Shown one piece after another: positions 36,580 to 45,251 of a DNA stretch of 64,000 nt (position 1 is the stretch's first letter; each line of letters begins with the position of its first letter). Origin of the DNA: Agrobacterium vitis (GTDB taxonomy: Bacteria > Pseudomonadota > Alphaproteobacteria > Rhizobiales > Rhizobiaceae); NCBI RefSeq assembly GCF_013426735.1, contig NZ_AP023272.1, forward strand, positions 2,958,501 to 3,022,500, in the 5' to 3' direction. The notes beneath the pieces were generated by a model. It was not told the DNA's origin and did no database searches. It was given only the letters and a program-made list of their open reading frames with translations. A program made the position numbers and the translations under genes.

Positions 36580-38715
36580 ATGGGAGCTATGCGCATTTTC
36601 CGGACGAGTTTGCCGATGAAACGGACCATTTTGCTCAAGCTAGCCCTGTCCATAGGTGTGACGGCGCTGGCCCCTGCCGCTGTGTCCTGGTCCCAGCCGC
36701 TCCTGGGTGGCGGGGATGTACCAGCGCCCGCCAACCGCCCGGCAGCGCTTTCGGCCTCTTCCGCATCCTCTGTTTCTTCATCCTCTATTTCTGGCGACAT
36801 TACCGGCTCCATCCCGGTTGTCACGCCCATGCCGGTCGAACGGTCGCCGCTGAAATCCGGCCTCGACGCGCTGTCGGACCGCAACGGGGCGCTGGCGCTG
36901 TCGATTCGCGATGCCATGCCTCAAGGGCTGGACCGTCATATGCTGACATGGTCGATTGCCATGTCCGGCCTTGCCGGTATCCCTTCCTCAGAAATTGCCA
37001 ATGCCCAACGCGAGCTGAAAGGCTGGCCGGGGCTTTCCGCGTTCCGCGCCAATTCGGAAAAAGCGCTGCTGCGCGAAAACCCACCAGCGTCGGATGTATT
37101 GGCAGCCTTCGGAGAGACCAAGCCGGAAACGGCGGAAGGCACGATCATCCTGACCCGAGCCCTGGTGGCAAGCGGCAATCGCAGCCGCGCCGTTTTTATC
37201 CTGAAAGACCTGTGGCGCAGCCAGCCGCTGGAAATTGCCACCGAAGACCGCATCCTGAGCGAATTCGGCGGTTTGTTGACCCGCGCCGATCACAAGCTGC
37301 GGATGGATTATCTGATGTATCGCGGCCGCACCGCCCAGGCCAAGCGATTCGCGTCGCTTGGCGATGCGCAGGCTCTTTATGTCGCCTGGATGGCCGTCAA
37401 CAGTCGTTCGCCCAAGGCCGTAGCACTGATCCAGGCCGCCAGCGCACGGTTTGGCAATGACCCCGCATTGCTGTTCGTCAAGATCGAGTATCAGCGCCGT
37501 CAGGACAATTACCAGGACGCGGCAAAACTGCTGGCGCTTGTGCCCAGAGACGCGTCACGATTGGTCAATCCGGGCGAATGGTGGAATGAGCGGCGTATTG
37601 TGGCGCGCGGCCTTGCCGATGACGGCAAATACCGGCTGGCCTATCAGGTTGCCGCTGGCTATACCGCCACCGACCCGGTCGATATCGTCGATGCCGAGTT
37701 TCATGCCGGCTGGTATGCCCTGCGCGGCCTCAATGATCCAAAAACCGCAGCCCAGCATTTTCGCCGGATTGTCGAGGCATCGAACCGGCCTTTGTCGGCT
37801 TCACGCGCCTATTATTGGCTGGGGCGTGCCGATGAAGCGCAAGGCAATCCGACCGCAGCCAGGCAGGATTTCGTCCGGGCCGCCGACTATCCCGGCACCT
37901 TCTATGGACAATTGGCAGGCGCCCGCCTGAAGCAAACGCGACTCGACATTCGCTATCCCACACCGACGGACGAAGACCGCCGCCGTTTCGCCAGCCGGGA
38001 AGCCATTATCGCTATCGATCGCTACAAGGCCGCCGGCCACGAATGGCGCGGCGCAAGCCTTTACCGGGCCTTGGCCGAACAATTGCAAAGCCCTGGAGAA
38101 TTGGCACTTCTCGCCTCCAAGGCCGAGCGCGCTGGCAATCACCAATTGTCGTTGCAAGTGGGCAAGACCGCCTATGGCCGTGGCATAAACGTGCCTGCCC
38201 TGGCCTTTCCCATCGGCGTCATTCCGGCTTCCGCCAATATCGCCGGCTCCGGCAAGGCTCTGGCCTATGCGATTGCGCGCCAGGAAAGCGCATTCAACCC
38301 GGCAGCCGTGTCCGCCGCCAATGCCAAAGGCTTGCTGCAACTGATGCCCGCCACGGCAAAGGCCGTCGCCAAACGTCATGACATGGCATTTTCACCGGAC
38401 CGGTTGACCCAGGACGCCGCTTATAACGCCACACTCGGCGCCCATTATCTGGGTGAACAGATCGATGCTTTCGGCGGCTCCTATATATTGACGTTCATTG
38501 CCTATAATGCCGGACCGAAGCGGGTGCCGGAATGGATCAACCGCTACGGCGATCCCCGTGGCATGCCAATCGATGACGTGGTCGACTGGATCGAGCGCAT
38601 CCCCTTCCCCGAAACGCGCGGCTATGTACAGCGCGTCATGGAAAACTACCAGATCTACAAGACCCGGCTGGGGCAGACCGCAGATATCGAGCACGATCTT
38701 CGATATGGCCGCTGA
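36580..38715 (+). CDS. slt: Soluble-type lytic murein transglycosylase
   Basis: This periplasmic enzyme cleaves peptidoglycan glycan strands with formation of anhydro ends. It is 711 aa: signal-type N-terminus, a Ser/Ala-rich linker, a long helical superhelix (about 90-540) and a C-terminal SLT domain with catalytic Glu569 (ARQESAFNP), then GLLQLMPATAK and AYNAGPKRVPEW. Start ATG 36580 has GGGG about 10 bases upstream; ATG 36589 or 36616 could also serve. It is divergent from dapA. Confidence 0.92.
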   Translation: MGAMRIFRTSLPMKRTILLKLALSIGVTALAPAAVSWSQPLLGGGDVPAPANRPAALSASSASSVSSSSISGDITGSIPVVTPMPVERSPLKSGLDALSDRNGALALSIRDAMPQGLDRHMLTWSIAMSGLAGIPSSEIANAQRELKGWPGLSAFRANSEKALLRENPPASDVLAAFGETKPETAEGTIILTRALVASGNRSRAVFILKDLWRSQPLEIATEDRILSEFGGLLTRADHKLRMDYLMYRGRTAQAKRFASLGDAQALYVAWMAVNSRSPKAVALIQAASARFGNDPALLFVKIEYQRRQDNYQDAAKLLALVPRDASRLVNPGEWWNERRIVARGLADDGKYRLAYQVAAGYTATDPVDIVDAEFHAGWYALRGLNDPKTAAQHFRRIVEASNRPLSASRAYYWLGRADEAQGNPTAARQDFVRAADYPGTFYGQLAGARLKQTRLDIRYPTPTDEDRRRFASREAIIAIDRYKAAGHEWRGASLYRALAEQLQSPGELALLASKAERAGNHQLSLQVGKTAYGRGINVPALAFPIGVIPASANIAGSGKALAYAIARQESAFNPAAVSAANAKGLLQLMPATAKAVAKRHDMAFSPDRLTQDAAYNATLGAHYLGEQIDAFGGSYILTFIAYNAGPKRVPEWINRYGDPRGMPIDDVVDWIERIPFPETRGYVQRVMENYQIYKTRLGQTADIEHDLRYGR

Positions 38716-38757
38716 CGGCTGATAGTGGATAAGGTGACGACAACAGGAGTTCACGGC

Positions 38758-39645
38758 ATGCAACACCTGGAGAATGGGACCTTTCAAGACCGGACGGTTA
38801 CAGCCGCCGACGGTATCCAACTGTTCGTGCGCGATTACCAAGCCAGCGGTGATACGGCTCTGGCCTCCCTGCCCCCGATCGTCTGCCTGCCCGGCCTGAC
38901 CCGCAATCACCGTGATTTCACGCCCCTGGCGCAACGGCTTGCTGCGGGCGGAAGACGGGTAATCTGCATCGATTCGCGCGGTCGTGGCGGCTCCGGGCGA
39001 GATCCGGACCCGAAGAACTACAATCTTTTGACGGAAATGGCCGATGTGGTCGCAGTGCTGGATGAACTGGCCATCGCTCAGGCGGATTTTATCGGCACAT
39101 CCAGAGGCGGACTTCTGCTGCATTTCCTGGCCGTCATGCATTCCAGCCGTATTCGCCGCGTGATTCTCAACGATGTGGGACCGGTTCTCGAAAAAGAGGG
39201 CCTGATCGCCATCCGGGATTACTTGGGCAGTGGTGGCGGACCAAAGACCTGGTCCGATTGCCCCGCCTATCTCAAATCCGTGCATGGCTCGACGTTTCCG
39301 GTGCTGGAACAGCAGGACTGGGAAGACATGGCGCAGGCACTCTACCGGGACGAAAAAGGTATTCCCGTCGCCGACTACGATCCCGCGATTGCCGCGCAAA
39401 TCTCCAGCATCGATTTCAGCAAGCCCATCCCGGATCTATGGGTGCAATACGAGGCGCTGGCCCCCTTCCCCCTGCTGATCATTCGCGGTGAGCATTCGCA
39501 ACTGCTATCGAAGCAGGCAAGCGAAGCAATGGTCGCTCGCCATCCATCAGCCAGCCTGTTCATCGCCAAGGGCCAGGGCCACGCGCCCTTGCTGCACCTC
39601 ATGCCGCTTGCAGACGAGATCGAGCGGTTCCTGAGCGGAAGGTAA
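38758..39645 (+). CDS. Alpha/beta hydrolase
   Basis: This is a 295-aa serine hydrolase. Seen: IVCLPGLTRNHRDF (oxyanion hole region), CIDSRGRGGSG, nucleophile elbow GTSRGG with Ser115, and catalytic His275 in GQGHAPLL. The substrate is unknown; the family covers lactonases, esterases and dehalogenase-like enzymes. ATG 38758 has AGGAG 9 bases upstream; a GTG at 38725 is less likely. It lies 42 bases after slt and may share its transcript. Confidence 0.88.
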   Translation: MQHLENGTFQDRTVTAADGIQLFVRDYQASGDTALASLPPIVCLPGLTRNHRDFTPLAQRLAAGGRRVICIDSRGRGGSGRDPDPKNYNLLTEMADVVAVLDELAIAQADFIGTSRGGLLLHFLAVMHSSRIRRVILNDVGPVLEKEGLIAIRDYLGSGGGPKTWSDCPAYLKSVHGSTFPVLEQQDWEDMAQALYRDEKGIPVADYDPAIAAQISSIDFSKPIPDLWVQYEALAPFPLLIIRGEHSQLLSKQASEAMVARHPSASLFIAKGQGHAPLLHLMPLADEIERFLSGR

Positions 39646-39717
39646 ACGATCACGCGTTCAACGACGACAGCGCGCCGTTGCGATTGTTATGACATGACTG
39701 AATGGAAGTTTGTTTGA

Positions 39718-39807
39718 TGGCGGAGAGGATGGGATTCGAACCCACGATACCATCTCTGGTATACTCCCTTAGCAGGGGAGCGCCTTCGACCACTCGGCCA
39801 CCTCTCC
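39718..39807 (-). tRNA. tRNA-Ser (anticodon GCU)
   Basis: This 90-base class II tRNA reads AGC/AGU serine codons. Acceptor stem GGAGAGG / CCTCTCC, D-arm TGGCCGAGTGGTC, anticodon arm CTCCCCTGCTAAGGGAG with GCT in the loop, a long variable arm (ATACCAGAGATGGTAT) and T-loop GGGTTCGAATCCC are all present, with G discriminator and encoded CCA. No integrase or direct repeat flanks it, so it does not mark an integrated element here. Confidence 0.97.
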
Positions 39808-40582
39808 GGTGCGGTCTGATTATGTCGTCGTAGATTCGATTGCAAGCGCTTTTCGCCAACTTCCACGATAAAGGCGCCATTTCCTCATGACAAACAAAGC
39901 AAACCGCGCACCACTGTGCCTGCCTGGACAATTCCGGCATGCTCGTCTCGTGCGGCCACGCTGCTCTGTCTCGTTTTGATTGCCTTTAATTGCCCTTATA
40001 AGAAGACGGGCATACTCTCCCTGTAAGAAATGGACTCATGCGCGAACCTCGTCAGGTAAAGAGCGACACCGCGATTGGATGAGAGAATCGCTAGGCTCTA
40101 AAATAGAATCGCTACCGATTCTGGCTGTCCTCAGTCCGATTTTGCTACACTGCCTGCCGGAGAGGCTGTTGAAAACATCGTCTCACCTTGAAGCGACTCT
40201 GCTGCAGATCGGCTTCAAATAGCACCCGTGGGCATCGAATCGCCCGAATTTGCCGCATTTCGGATGAGGTCGGAATTCAAGCCGGTTTTCAGGTGGTTGG
40301 CGTTAGCCTTTGTTTTTCAAAGCGTTTCTTAACAAAGAGTAAACAAATGCCCCGGTTCAGCCATAGCTTTGTGTCCTTTCAGCAACATCAAACGGGGAAG
40401 GCTATGGCGAAACCGCCCCGTTTGCCGTTTGTCGATTGCAAGCGCGGCAGCGTTTTGTATTTTCAAATCCAGAAGCGAGGCGGTGGATCGTCCGTTTCAT
40501 ACGTTAACGGGAATGGGGGCAGGAAATGCTGTCCTTCAGCCAAACAAGCCCAGACCCTAATGAAACTTGACTGGAGGTCATT
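39808..40582. other. Structured leader and promoter region of the porin genes
   Basis: About 775 bases without a convincing gene: frames at 39980 and 40188 lack ribosome sites and family sequence. The region is full of hairpins: AGAATCG / CGATTCT (40105-40122), TTGAAGC / GCTTCAA (40188-40218) and the two overlapping stems at 40353-40424. It should hold the porin promoter and a long 5' leader, or one or more small RNA genes. Confidence 0.55.
40353..40424 (+). promoter_or_regulatory. Two mutually exclusive hairpins in the porin leader
   Basis: Stem X pairs CGGTT with AACCG (40353-40357 / 40411-40415) and GCCATAGC with GCTATGGC (40360-40367 / 40401-40408), extendable by three pairs. Stem Y pairs CAAACGGGG with CCCCGTTTG (40389-40397 / 40416-40424). 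The 5' strand of Y lies in the loop of X, and the 3' strand of X fills the loop of Y; with no linker bases left both cannot form together. This is the layout of a two-state RNA switch. It lies about 160 bases before the first porin start. Whether it is transcribed is not known. Confidence 0.45.
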
Positions 40583-41629
40583 ATGAACATCAAGAGCCTT
40601 CTTCTCGGCTCCGCTGCGGCTCTCGCAGCAGTATCCGGCGCCCAGGCAGCAGACGCTATCGTTGCTGCTGCTCCGGAACCAGCTGAATACGTCCGCGTTT
40701 GCGACGCCTTCGGCACTGGCTACTTCTACATCCCCGGCACCGAAACCTGCCTTCGCGTTAAGGGCTATGTCCGTTTCGAAGTTCAGGGCAACAGCAACGA
40801 CAGCGAATCGTCCTGGTCGGGTAACCGCGACTGGAACGCTCGTACTCGTGGCCTCGTCACTTTCGACGCCAAGAACGACTCAGAACTCGGCACGATCGGT
40901 TCCACCATCACGGTCCGCACCTGGGCTGATGAAAGCGGCGGCAGCCTCGAACTCGACGAAGCCTTCATCACTGTTGCTGGCTTCCAGATCGGTGAATTCT
41001 ACAACTACTTCGATACGGGCCTCTCCGGCGAAACCGATGACCTCGGCTCCAACCGTCTGAACTCGATCGCTTACAACTACAAGTCTGACACCTTCTTCGC
41101 TGGTATCGCTGTTGACGAACTGACCGGCTACTACAGCCGTTCGCGTGACCTTAGCCAGGCTGATGCTTACGGCCAGAACAAGCGCGTTGGCATTGAAGGC
41201 CAGGTTGGCGGTTCTTTCGGTCCAGTAACAGCAACCCTGCTCGGTGGCTGGGACGCAGTTGCTAACGACGGCGCTGTTCGTCTGCTCGCAACCGCTAACC
41301 TTGGCCCTGGCGTCCTCGGCGTCGCTGGCTTGTACTCGACCGGCGTTTCCGCTTACTACGACAAGGCTGAGTGGACAATTGCTGCTGAATACGCAGCAAA
41401 GATCACTGACAAGCTGACCCTGACTCCTGGCGTTCAGTATTTCGCTAACACCGAGGTTGACGGTAGCGGCGATTACACCGGCCGTGACATCTGGAAGGGT
41501 GGCTTGACGCTGGACTATAAGTTGGCTGAAGGCTTGACCACCAAGGTTTCCGCTCAGTACCAGGATCATGGCTGGACAAGCAGCGACGAAGTCTGGTCTG
41601 GTTTCGTTCGCTTGCAGCGTTCGTTCTAA
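40583..41629 (+). CDS. Outer-membrane porin (Porin_2 family), copy 1
   Basis: This is a beta-barrel general porin of 348 aa in the alphaproteobacterial Porin_2 family. It has a signal peptide (MNIKSLLLGSAAALAAVSGA, cleavage after AQA) and a conserved cysteine pair at the mature N-terminus (VCDAFGTGYFYIPGTETC) that probably forms a disulfide. The C-terminus ends in LQRSF, with the terminal Phe needed for barrel assembly. Codon choice (many GCT, CGT, GAA and AAG) differs from the GCC-rich neighbours and fits very high expression. Ribosome site GGAGG lies 7 bases upstream. Confidence 0.95.
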   Translation: MNIKSLLLGSAAALAAVSGAQAADAIVAAAPEPAEYVRVCDAFGTGYFYIPGTETCLRVKGYVRFEVQGNSNDSESSWSGNRDWNARTRGLVTFDAKNDSELGTIGSTITVRTWADESGGSLELDEAFITVAGFQIGEFYNYFDTGLSGETDDLGSNRLNSIAYNYKSDTFFAGIAVDELTGYYSRSRDLSQADAYGQNKRVGIEGQVGGSFGPVTATLLGGWDAVANDGAVRLLATANLGPGVLGVAGLYSTGVSAYYDKAEWTIAAEYAAKITDKLTLTPGVQYFANTEVDGSGDYTGRDIWKGGLTLDYKLAEGLTTKVSAQYQDHGWTSSDEVWSGFVRLQRSF

Positions 41630-41765
41630 TTATCTCTTAGGAGATAAGACTAAGACTAGGCCTCGTTGGAATACGGGGCCTAGTCAGTATGCCGGGGGGC
41701 AAACAACAAGAGCGGTTCATAGAGACAATATCTCTATTTCCTAAACGACAAACTGGAGATCAAAA
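41630..41765 (+). other. Three hairpins between the tandem porins
   Basis: The spacer holds TTATCTC-TTAG-GAGATAA immediately after the stop (41630-41647), GACTAGGCC / GGCCTAGTC (41654-41662 / 41677-41685) and ATAGAGA / TCTCTAT (41719-41737). None has a U tract, so they look like processing or stability elements and not terminators. The second porin has its own ribosome site (GGAG) at about 41755. Confidence 0.55.
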
Positions 41766-42800
41766 ATGAATATTAAGGGCCTTCTTCTCGGCTCCGCTGC
41801 GGCTCTCGCAGCAGTATCTGGCGCACAGGCTGCCGACGCCATTGTTGCCGCTGCCCCTGAACCTGCTGAATACGTCCGCGTTTGCGATGCTTTCGGCACT
41901 GGCTACTTCTACATCCCCGGCACTGAAACCTGCTTGAAAATGAGCGGCTACGTTCGTTTTGAAGTTCAGGGCGCAAGCAACAACAGCCTGGGCGATGATC
42001 GTAACTGGAATGCTCGTACACGTGGTCTCGTCACGTTCGACGCCAAGAACGACTCCGAACTCGGCACGATCGGCTCCACCATCACGGTCCGCACCTGGGC
42101 TGATGAAAACGGCGGCAGCCTCGAACTCGACGAAGCCTTCATCACTGTTGCTGGCTTCCAGGTTGGTTCGTTCTACAATCCTTGGGATAGCGATCTGTCC
42201 GGCGAAACCGACGATATCGGTTCGAACCGTCTGAACTCGATTGCTTACAAGTACAAGGCTGACAATTTCTTCGTATACGGTTCGGTTGACGAACTGACAG
42301 GTTACTACAGCCGTACTCCGGCTGCTGGTTCGGATCCTTACAGCAAGAACAACCGCGTTGGTCTTGAAGCTCAGATCGGCACGACCTACGGTCCGGTTAC
42401 TGCAAACCTGCTCGGTTCTTGGGACTTCGCAACCAGCAACGGTGCTGTTCGTGGCTTGGCAACAGCTGAAGTTGGTCCTGGCGAATTCGGTATCGCTGCG
42501 ATCTACTCGACCGGCGCAAGCACCTATTACGACCTCGGCAAATGGACTGTTGCTGCTCAGTACGCTGCAAAGATCACCGACAAGCTGAGCCTGACTCCTG
42601 GCGTTCAGTACTGGGGCGAAACTCAGGTTGACACCGATGGCGATTACTTCGGTCGCGACATCTGGAGAGCTGGTCTGACGGTTGACTACAAGCTGGCTGA
42701 AGGCCTGACCACCAAGGTTTCGGCTCAGTACCAGGACCACGACTGGGATGGCAACGACGACGTTTGGACGGGCTTTGTTCGTCTGGAACGCAAGTTCTGA
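41766..42800 (+). CDS. Outer-membrane porin (Porin_2 family), copy 2
   Basis: This is the second tandem porin, 344 aa, with the same signal peptide, cysteine pair and C-terminal Phe (LERKF). It is close to copy 1 over its whole length, but the surface-loop parts differ (for example PWDSDLSGE against YFDTGLSGE, and PAAGSDPYS against RDLSQADAY), which should alter pore properties or phage and antibody recognition. A 125-base block (42037-42161) differs from copy 1 at only 3 bases, while adjoining parts show many silent changes. A good terminator follows at 42830. Confidence 0.95.
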   Translation: MNIKGLLLGSAAALAAVSGAQAADAIVAAAPEPAEYVRVCDAFGTGYFYIPGTETCLKMSGYVRFEVQGASNNSLGDDRNWNARTRGLVTFDAKNDSELGTIGSTITVRTWADENGGSLELDEAFITVAGFQVGSFYNPWDSDLSGETDDIGSNRLNSIAYKYKADNFFVYGSVDELTGYYSRTPAAGSDPYSKNNRVGLEAQIGTTYGPVTANLLGSWDFATSNGAVRGLATAEVGPGEFGIAAIYSTGASTYYDLGKWTVAAQYAAKITDKLSLTPGVQYWGETQVDTDGDYFGRDIWRAGLTVDYKLAEGLTTKVSAQYQDHDWDGNDDVWTGFVRLERKF

Positions 42801-42829
42801 TCTGATTGTTGATCTTCAGTTGACAATTG

Positions 42830-42857
42830 CCTCCGGGTTTACGCCCGGAGGTTTTTT
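42830..42857 (+). terminator. Rho-independent terminator after porin 2
   Basis: A 9-bp stem CCTCCGGGT.. / ..CCCGGAGG (loop TTTA region) is followed directly by TTTTTT. It ends the tandem porin unit. Confidence 0.9.
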
Positions 42858-43220
42858 ATTGCCTTGATGCGAGGCGCAATCTCGCAAGCAGTGTTGGATA
42901 TAAAGCGCGATTGCGCTTATTGCCCATAATCCTCTCTTATAGGACTGGGTTCTAAGGATTGGGTTCTAGGATTGTTTGGGGTCTTTCGGCTTCGATTGAA
43001 CCATACAAACTCTCCCGTCTTGTGTTGTCGTTTGTCTTTTCGGGAAAACCGGGTTTCGCTCTTCCCAAGGCAACCTCTCACTCTGAAAGAATCTGGCTGG
43101 CCTAATATCAAGGCGCGGATACTCACGCATTGTCGCTTTGAACGAGATGCTGATGCTTCCATGTGTCATGAGCCTGAGGGGCGTTAAAATGGCCCCGAGA
43201 GCTATTTTGTCAGCGCTGGA
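42858..43220. other. Intergenic region after the porins, with repeats
   Basis: About 360 bases between the porin terminator and the convergent reductase gene. It contains a small hairpin AAGCGC / GCGCTT (42903-42918), a two-fold 14-base direct repeat (AGGACTGGGTTCTA then AGGATTGGGTTCTA, 42941-42968) and dispersed repeat copy B. No gene is seen. Confidence 0.55.
42993..43078 (-). repeat. Dispersed palindromic repeat, copy B
   Basis: This matches copy A across both parts: ATTGAACCATACAAACTC (like ATTGAACCAGACAGACTC) and the 27-base core from 43029. Its distal arm (CTTCCCAAGGCAACC) is degenerate, so the hairpin is weaker than in copies A and D. It lies downstream of both flanking genes. Confidence 0.7.
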
Positions 43221-44438
43221 TCAGGCCAGCAATTGCTTTAAATCTTCCTGCGGATTGCCAATGATCGCCTTATCGGCAGACCGGCCGGCTTCCAGAAGCT
43301 TTTTGGCCGTGACATAGGCCTTGGCATCATTGATGGCATCGACCGCAAGGAAACGGTCCTGGCGATAATACCAGACGGACAGGCTGCCCTCGCGCATGCC
43401 CGGTCTTATAATCGTCTCGTCATAGCCCAAGTTAAGCCCGGCGATTTGCAGTTTCAGATCGTATTGATCCGACCAGAACCATGGTTTTGGCGTGTAGGGC
43501 GTTGTCCCAGCTGCGAGCACCATGGCGATAGCTTCCCCTTGATCGACGGCATTCTGAACTGATTCCAGCCGGACAGCCCCCTCACTCCAGGGAAGCAGAG
43601 CACAATCGCCAGCAGCGAAGATGTCAGGATCGGATGTCCGGGCATAGCTGTCAACGATAACGCCATTCTGTACATTCAGTCCAGCGTTGCGTGCCAATCC
43701 GTCATTGGCGGTCGCGCCGATACCGACGATCACCAGATCGACATCGAGCGTGCTGCCATCTGATAGCTCGGCAGCGGTCACGACACCATCCTTACCCAGA
43801 AGGCGTTTCAAGCCCATGCTTTCGCGAATCATCACGCCATGGCTCTGGTGAACGGCACGTATGAAATCGGCAGTCTCCTTTGCAGCAACACGCGCTAGAA
43901 TGCGGTCGGCCATTTCGATCACCGTGACCTCAAGGCCGAGATGGCGCGCCACAGCAGCAGCCTCCAGGCCAATATAGCCGCCCCCTATGATCAACAGCCG
44001 CCGCCCTGGTTTCATCACCTCAGCCAGGCGGTCAGCATCCACCTTGTTGCGGATCGTGTAGACACCAGCCAGATTGCCGCCAATTTCCTGCGGCAATTCT
44101 CGCGGTGTCGAACCGGTGGCAAGCACGAGTTTGTCATAGGAAAGTGATGAGCCGTCCTGAATCCGAAGCAGCTTTTGTGACCTGTCGATTTCCTCCACCC
44201 AACTGGAAAGGCGCAGTGTGATCGCGTTTTCATCGTACCATTGGGAGGGCCGCAACAGCAGTCGATCAAAACTCATTTCACCGATCAGATATTTTTTTGA
44301 AAGCGGTGGGCGCTGATAGGGTAATTCCGGCGCAAGGCCAATCATGGTAATCGGTCGTTGGTCGTTCAGTGCCCGTAGTTTTGACGCAACAGAAAAACCG
44401 GCCTGCCCTGCGCCGACAATCACCAATGAATTTTCCAC
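43221..44438 (-). CDS. FAD/NAD(P)-dependent ferredoxin-reductase-like oxidoreductase
   Basis: This is a 405-aa flavoprotein like those that reduce ferredoxins of P450 or dioxygenase systems. Seen: FAD site IVGAGQAGFSVA, LATGSTPRELP, the NAD(P)H site IIGGGYIGLEAAA, and the late FAD motif DPDIFAAGDCA; a C-terminal reductase domain follows. The start is GTG at 44438 with GGAGG six bases upstream. No ferredoxin or oxygenase gene is nearby, so its partner is unknown. Confidence 0.9.
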   Translation of the reverse strand: MENSLVIVGAGQAGFSVASKLRALNDQRPITMIGLAPELPYQRPPLSKKYLIGEMSFDRLLLRPSQWYDENAITLRLSSWVEEIDRSQKLLRIQDGSSLSYDKLVLATGSTPRELPQEIGGNLAGVYTIRNKVDADRLAEVMKPGRRLLIIGGGYIGLEAAAVARHLGLEVTVIEMADRILARVAAKETADFIRAVHQSHGVMIRESMGLKRLLGKDGVVTAAELSDGSTLDVDLVIVGIGATANDGLARNAGLNVQNGVIVDSYARTSDPDIFAAGDCALLPWSEGAVRLESVQNAVDQGEAIAMVLAAGTTPYTPKPWFWSDQYDLKLQIAGLNLGYDETIIRPGMREGSLSVWYYRQDRFLAVDAINDAKAYVTAKKLLEAGRSADKAIIGNPQEDLKQLLA

Positions 44439-44593
44439 GCCATGCCTCCAGAAAAATCGCGAACTCTCTGCCGAAAAAATGCGTCAGTCAGCGCGATAAC
44501 CATTCTCATCAACGGGTAAATACCGGATGCCAACCCGTCAAGTTCGGCGGCCGCGCCTGGATGTAATAATGCCGGATTCAGACGTTCGGCCAT
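44420..44593 (-). CDS. Possible small upstream gene (57 aa)
   Basis: ATG 44593 follows AGGTGAGG, a plausible ribosome site, and the frame ends 19 bases inside the reductase gene in another frame, a layout typical of translational coupling. The product (MAERLNPALLHPGAAAELDG, then a hydrophobic YPLMRMVIALTDAFF part) is not recognised. A short chance frame cannot be excluded. Confidence 0.3.
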   Translation of the reverse strand: MAERLNPALLHPGAAAELDGLASGIYPLMRMVIALTDAFFRQRVRDFSGGMAWKIHW

Positions 44594-44727
44594 ATCCTCA
44601 CCTAGGGACGGATCAGAAGAGAGTTCGCAGCTCGTCAGGCTCGACAATTTTACCGATAAGATGAGGCAAACAATTAGGAAAACTGCGCTAAACTGGGATA
44701 CCAAGAAGGAGAAGAAGGACTGGTGTC

Positions 44728-45081
44728 ATGCCCCTGCAGAACATTCCCGATGCAAAAAAGGACATTCCGCGGGACCTTGTCTATAAAAAGTTCGGCATTG
44801 ACCGACCTGGCAAAATCATCTTTGTGGGCCATCATCTCAGCACCAAAACCACGGTACGCTGCCTGATCCGCAAAATCTCTCTGCAAGGTGCGGAACTCGA
44901 AGTCAGCCGCATGCTACCCGTGCCGAAAAACTTCTTTCTGGAAATTCTAGGCATTCGCGACGAGATCGGCTGCACCTTGATGCGCAGGGAGCAAGAGACG
45001 GCAGTGGTGAGCTTCAACATGCTGATCGATCCCGAATTCCTTCATCACGTCGTAAAGCTCTCCTTCGAATTTGGACCGTAA
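44728..45081 (+). CDS. Degenerate PilZ-domain protein
   Basis: This is a 117-aa protein with PilZ-like spacing: IDRPGKIIFV, then IRKISLQGAELEV, and a beta-rich end. The c-di-GMP-binding RxxxR motif before the barrel is not seen and the second motif (D/N-x-S-x-x-G) reads KISLQG, with Lys in place of the acidic residue. It therefore probably no longer binds c-di-GMP and may act as a partner or structural form. A canonical PilZ gene follows 170 bases later on the same strand. Confidence 0.65.
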   Translation: MPLQNIPDAKKDIPRDLVYKKFGIDRPGKIIFVGHHLSTKTTVRCLIRKISLQGAELEVSRMLPVPKNFFLEILGIRDEIGCTLMRREQETAVVSFNMLIDPEFLHHVVKLSFEFGP

Positions 45082-45251
45082 TGGCACAGACTAACATAGG
45101 TTGAATTTGGGATTGAGTTGCGTTTCTTTATGTATTCTCGTTTTGGTTTTAAAATTAGTCCAATCGCTCAAATTTGATGGAATAGATTCAACTGTCTGAA
45201 ATGCCATTGCGGCAAACTTCTCCTGACAACAAGGACAACCGAGGAGAGATC

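Noticed and set aside
39718..39807. tRNA-Ser as attachment site of an integrated element
   Set aside because: No integrase, no direct repeat of the tRNA 3' end and ordinary chromosomal genes on both sides.
40389..40424. H-type pseudoknot formed by both porin-leader stems together
   Set aside because: There are no linker bases to cross the long first stem, so the two helices are sterically exclusive; reported as alternative structures instead.
40188..40586. 132-codon frame just before porin 1
   Set aside because: No ribosome site, odd composition, no family resemblance, and it runs across the hairpin region and into the porin start.
42941..42968. Two-fold 14-base direct repeat as a CRISPR or transposon target duplication
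   Set aside because: Only two adjacent units without spacers and no mobile gene nearby; simple slippage duplication is enough.
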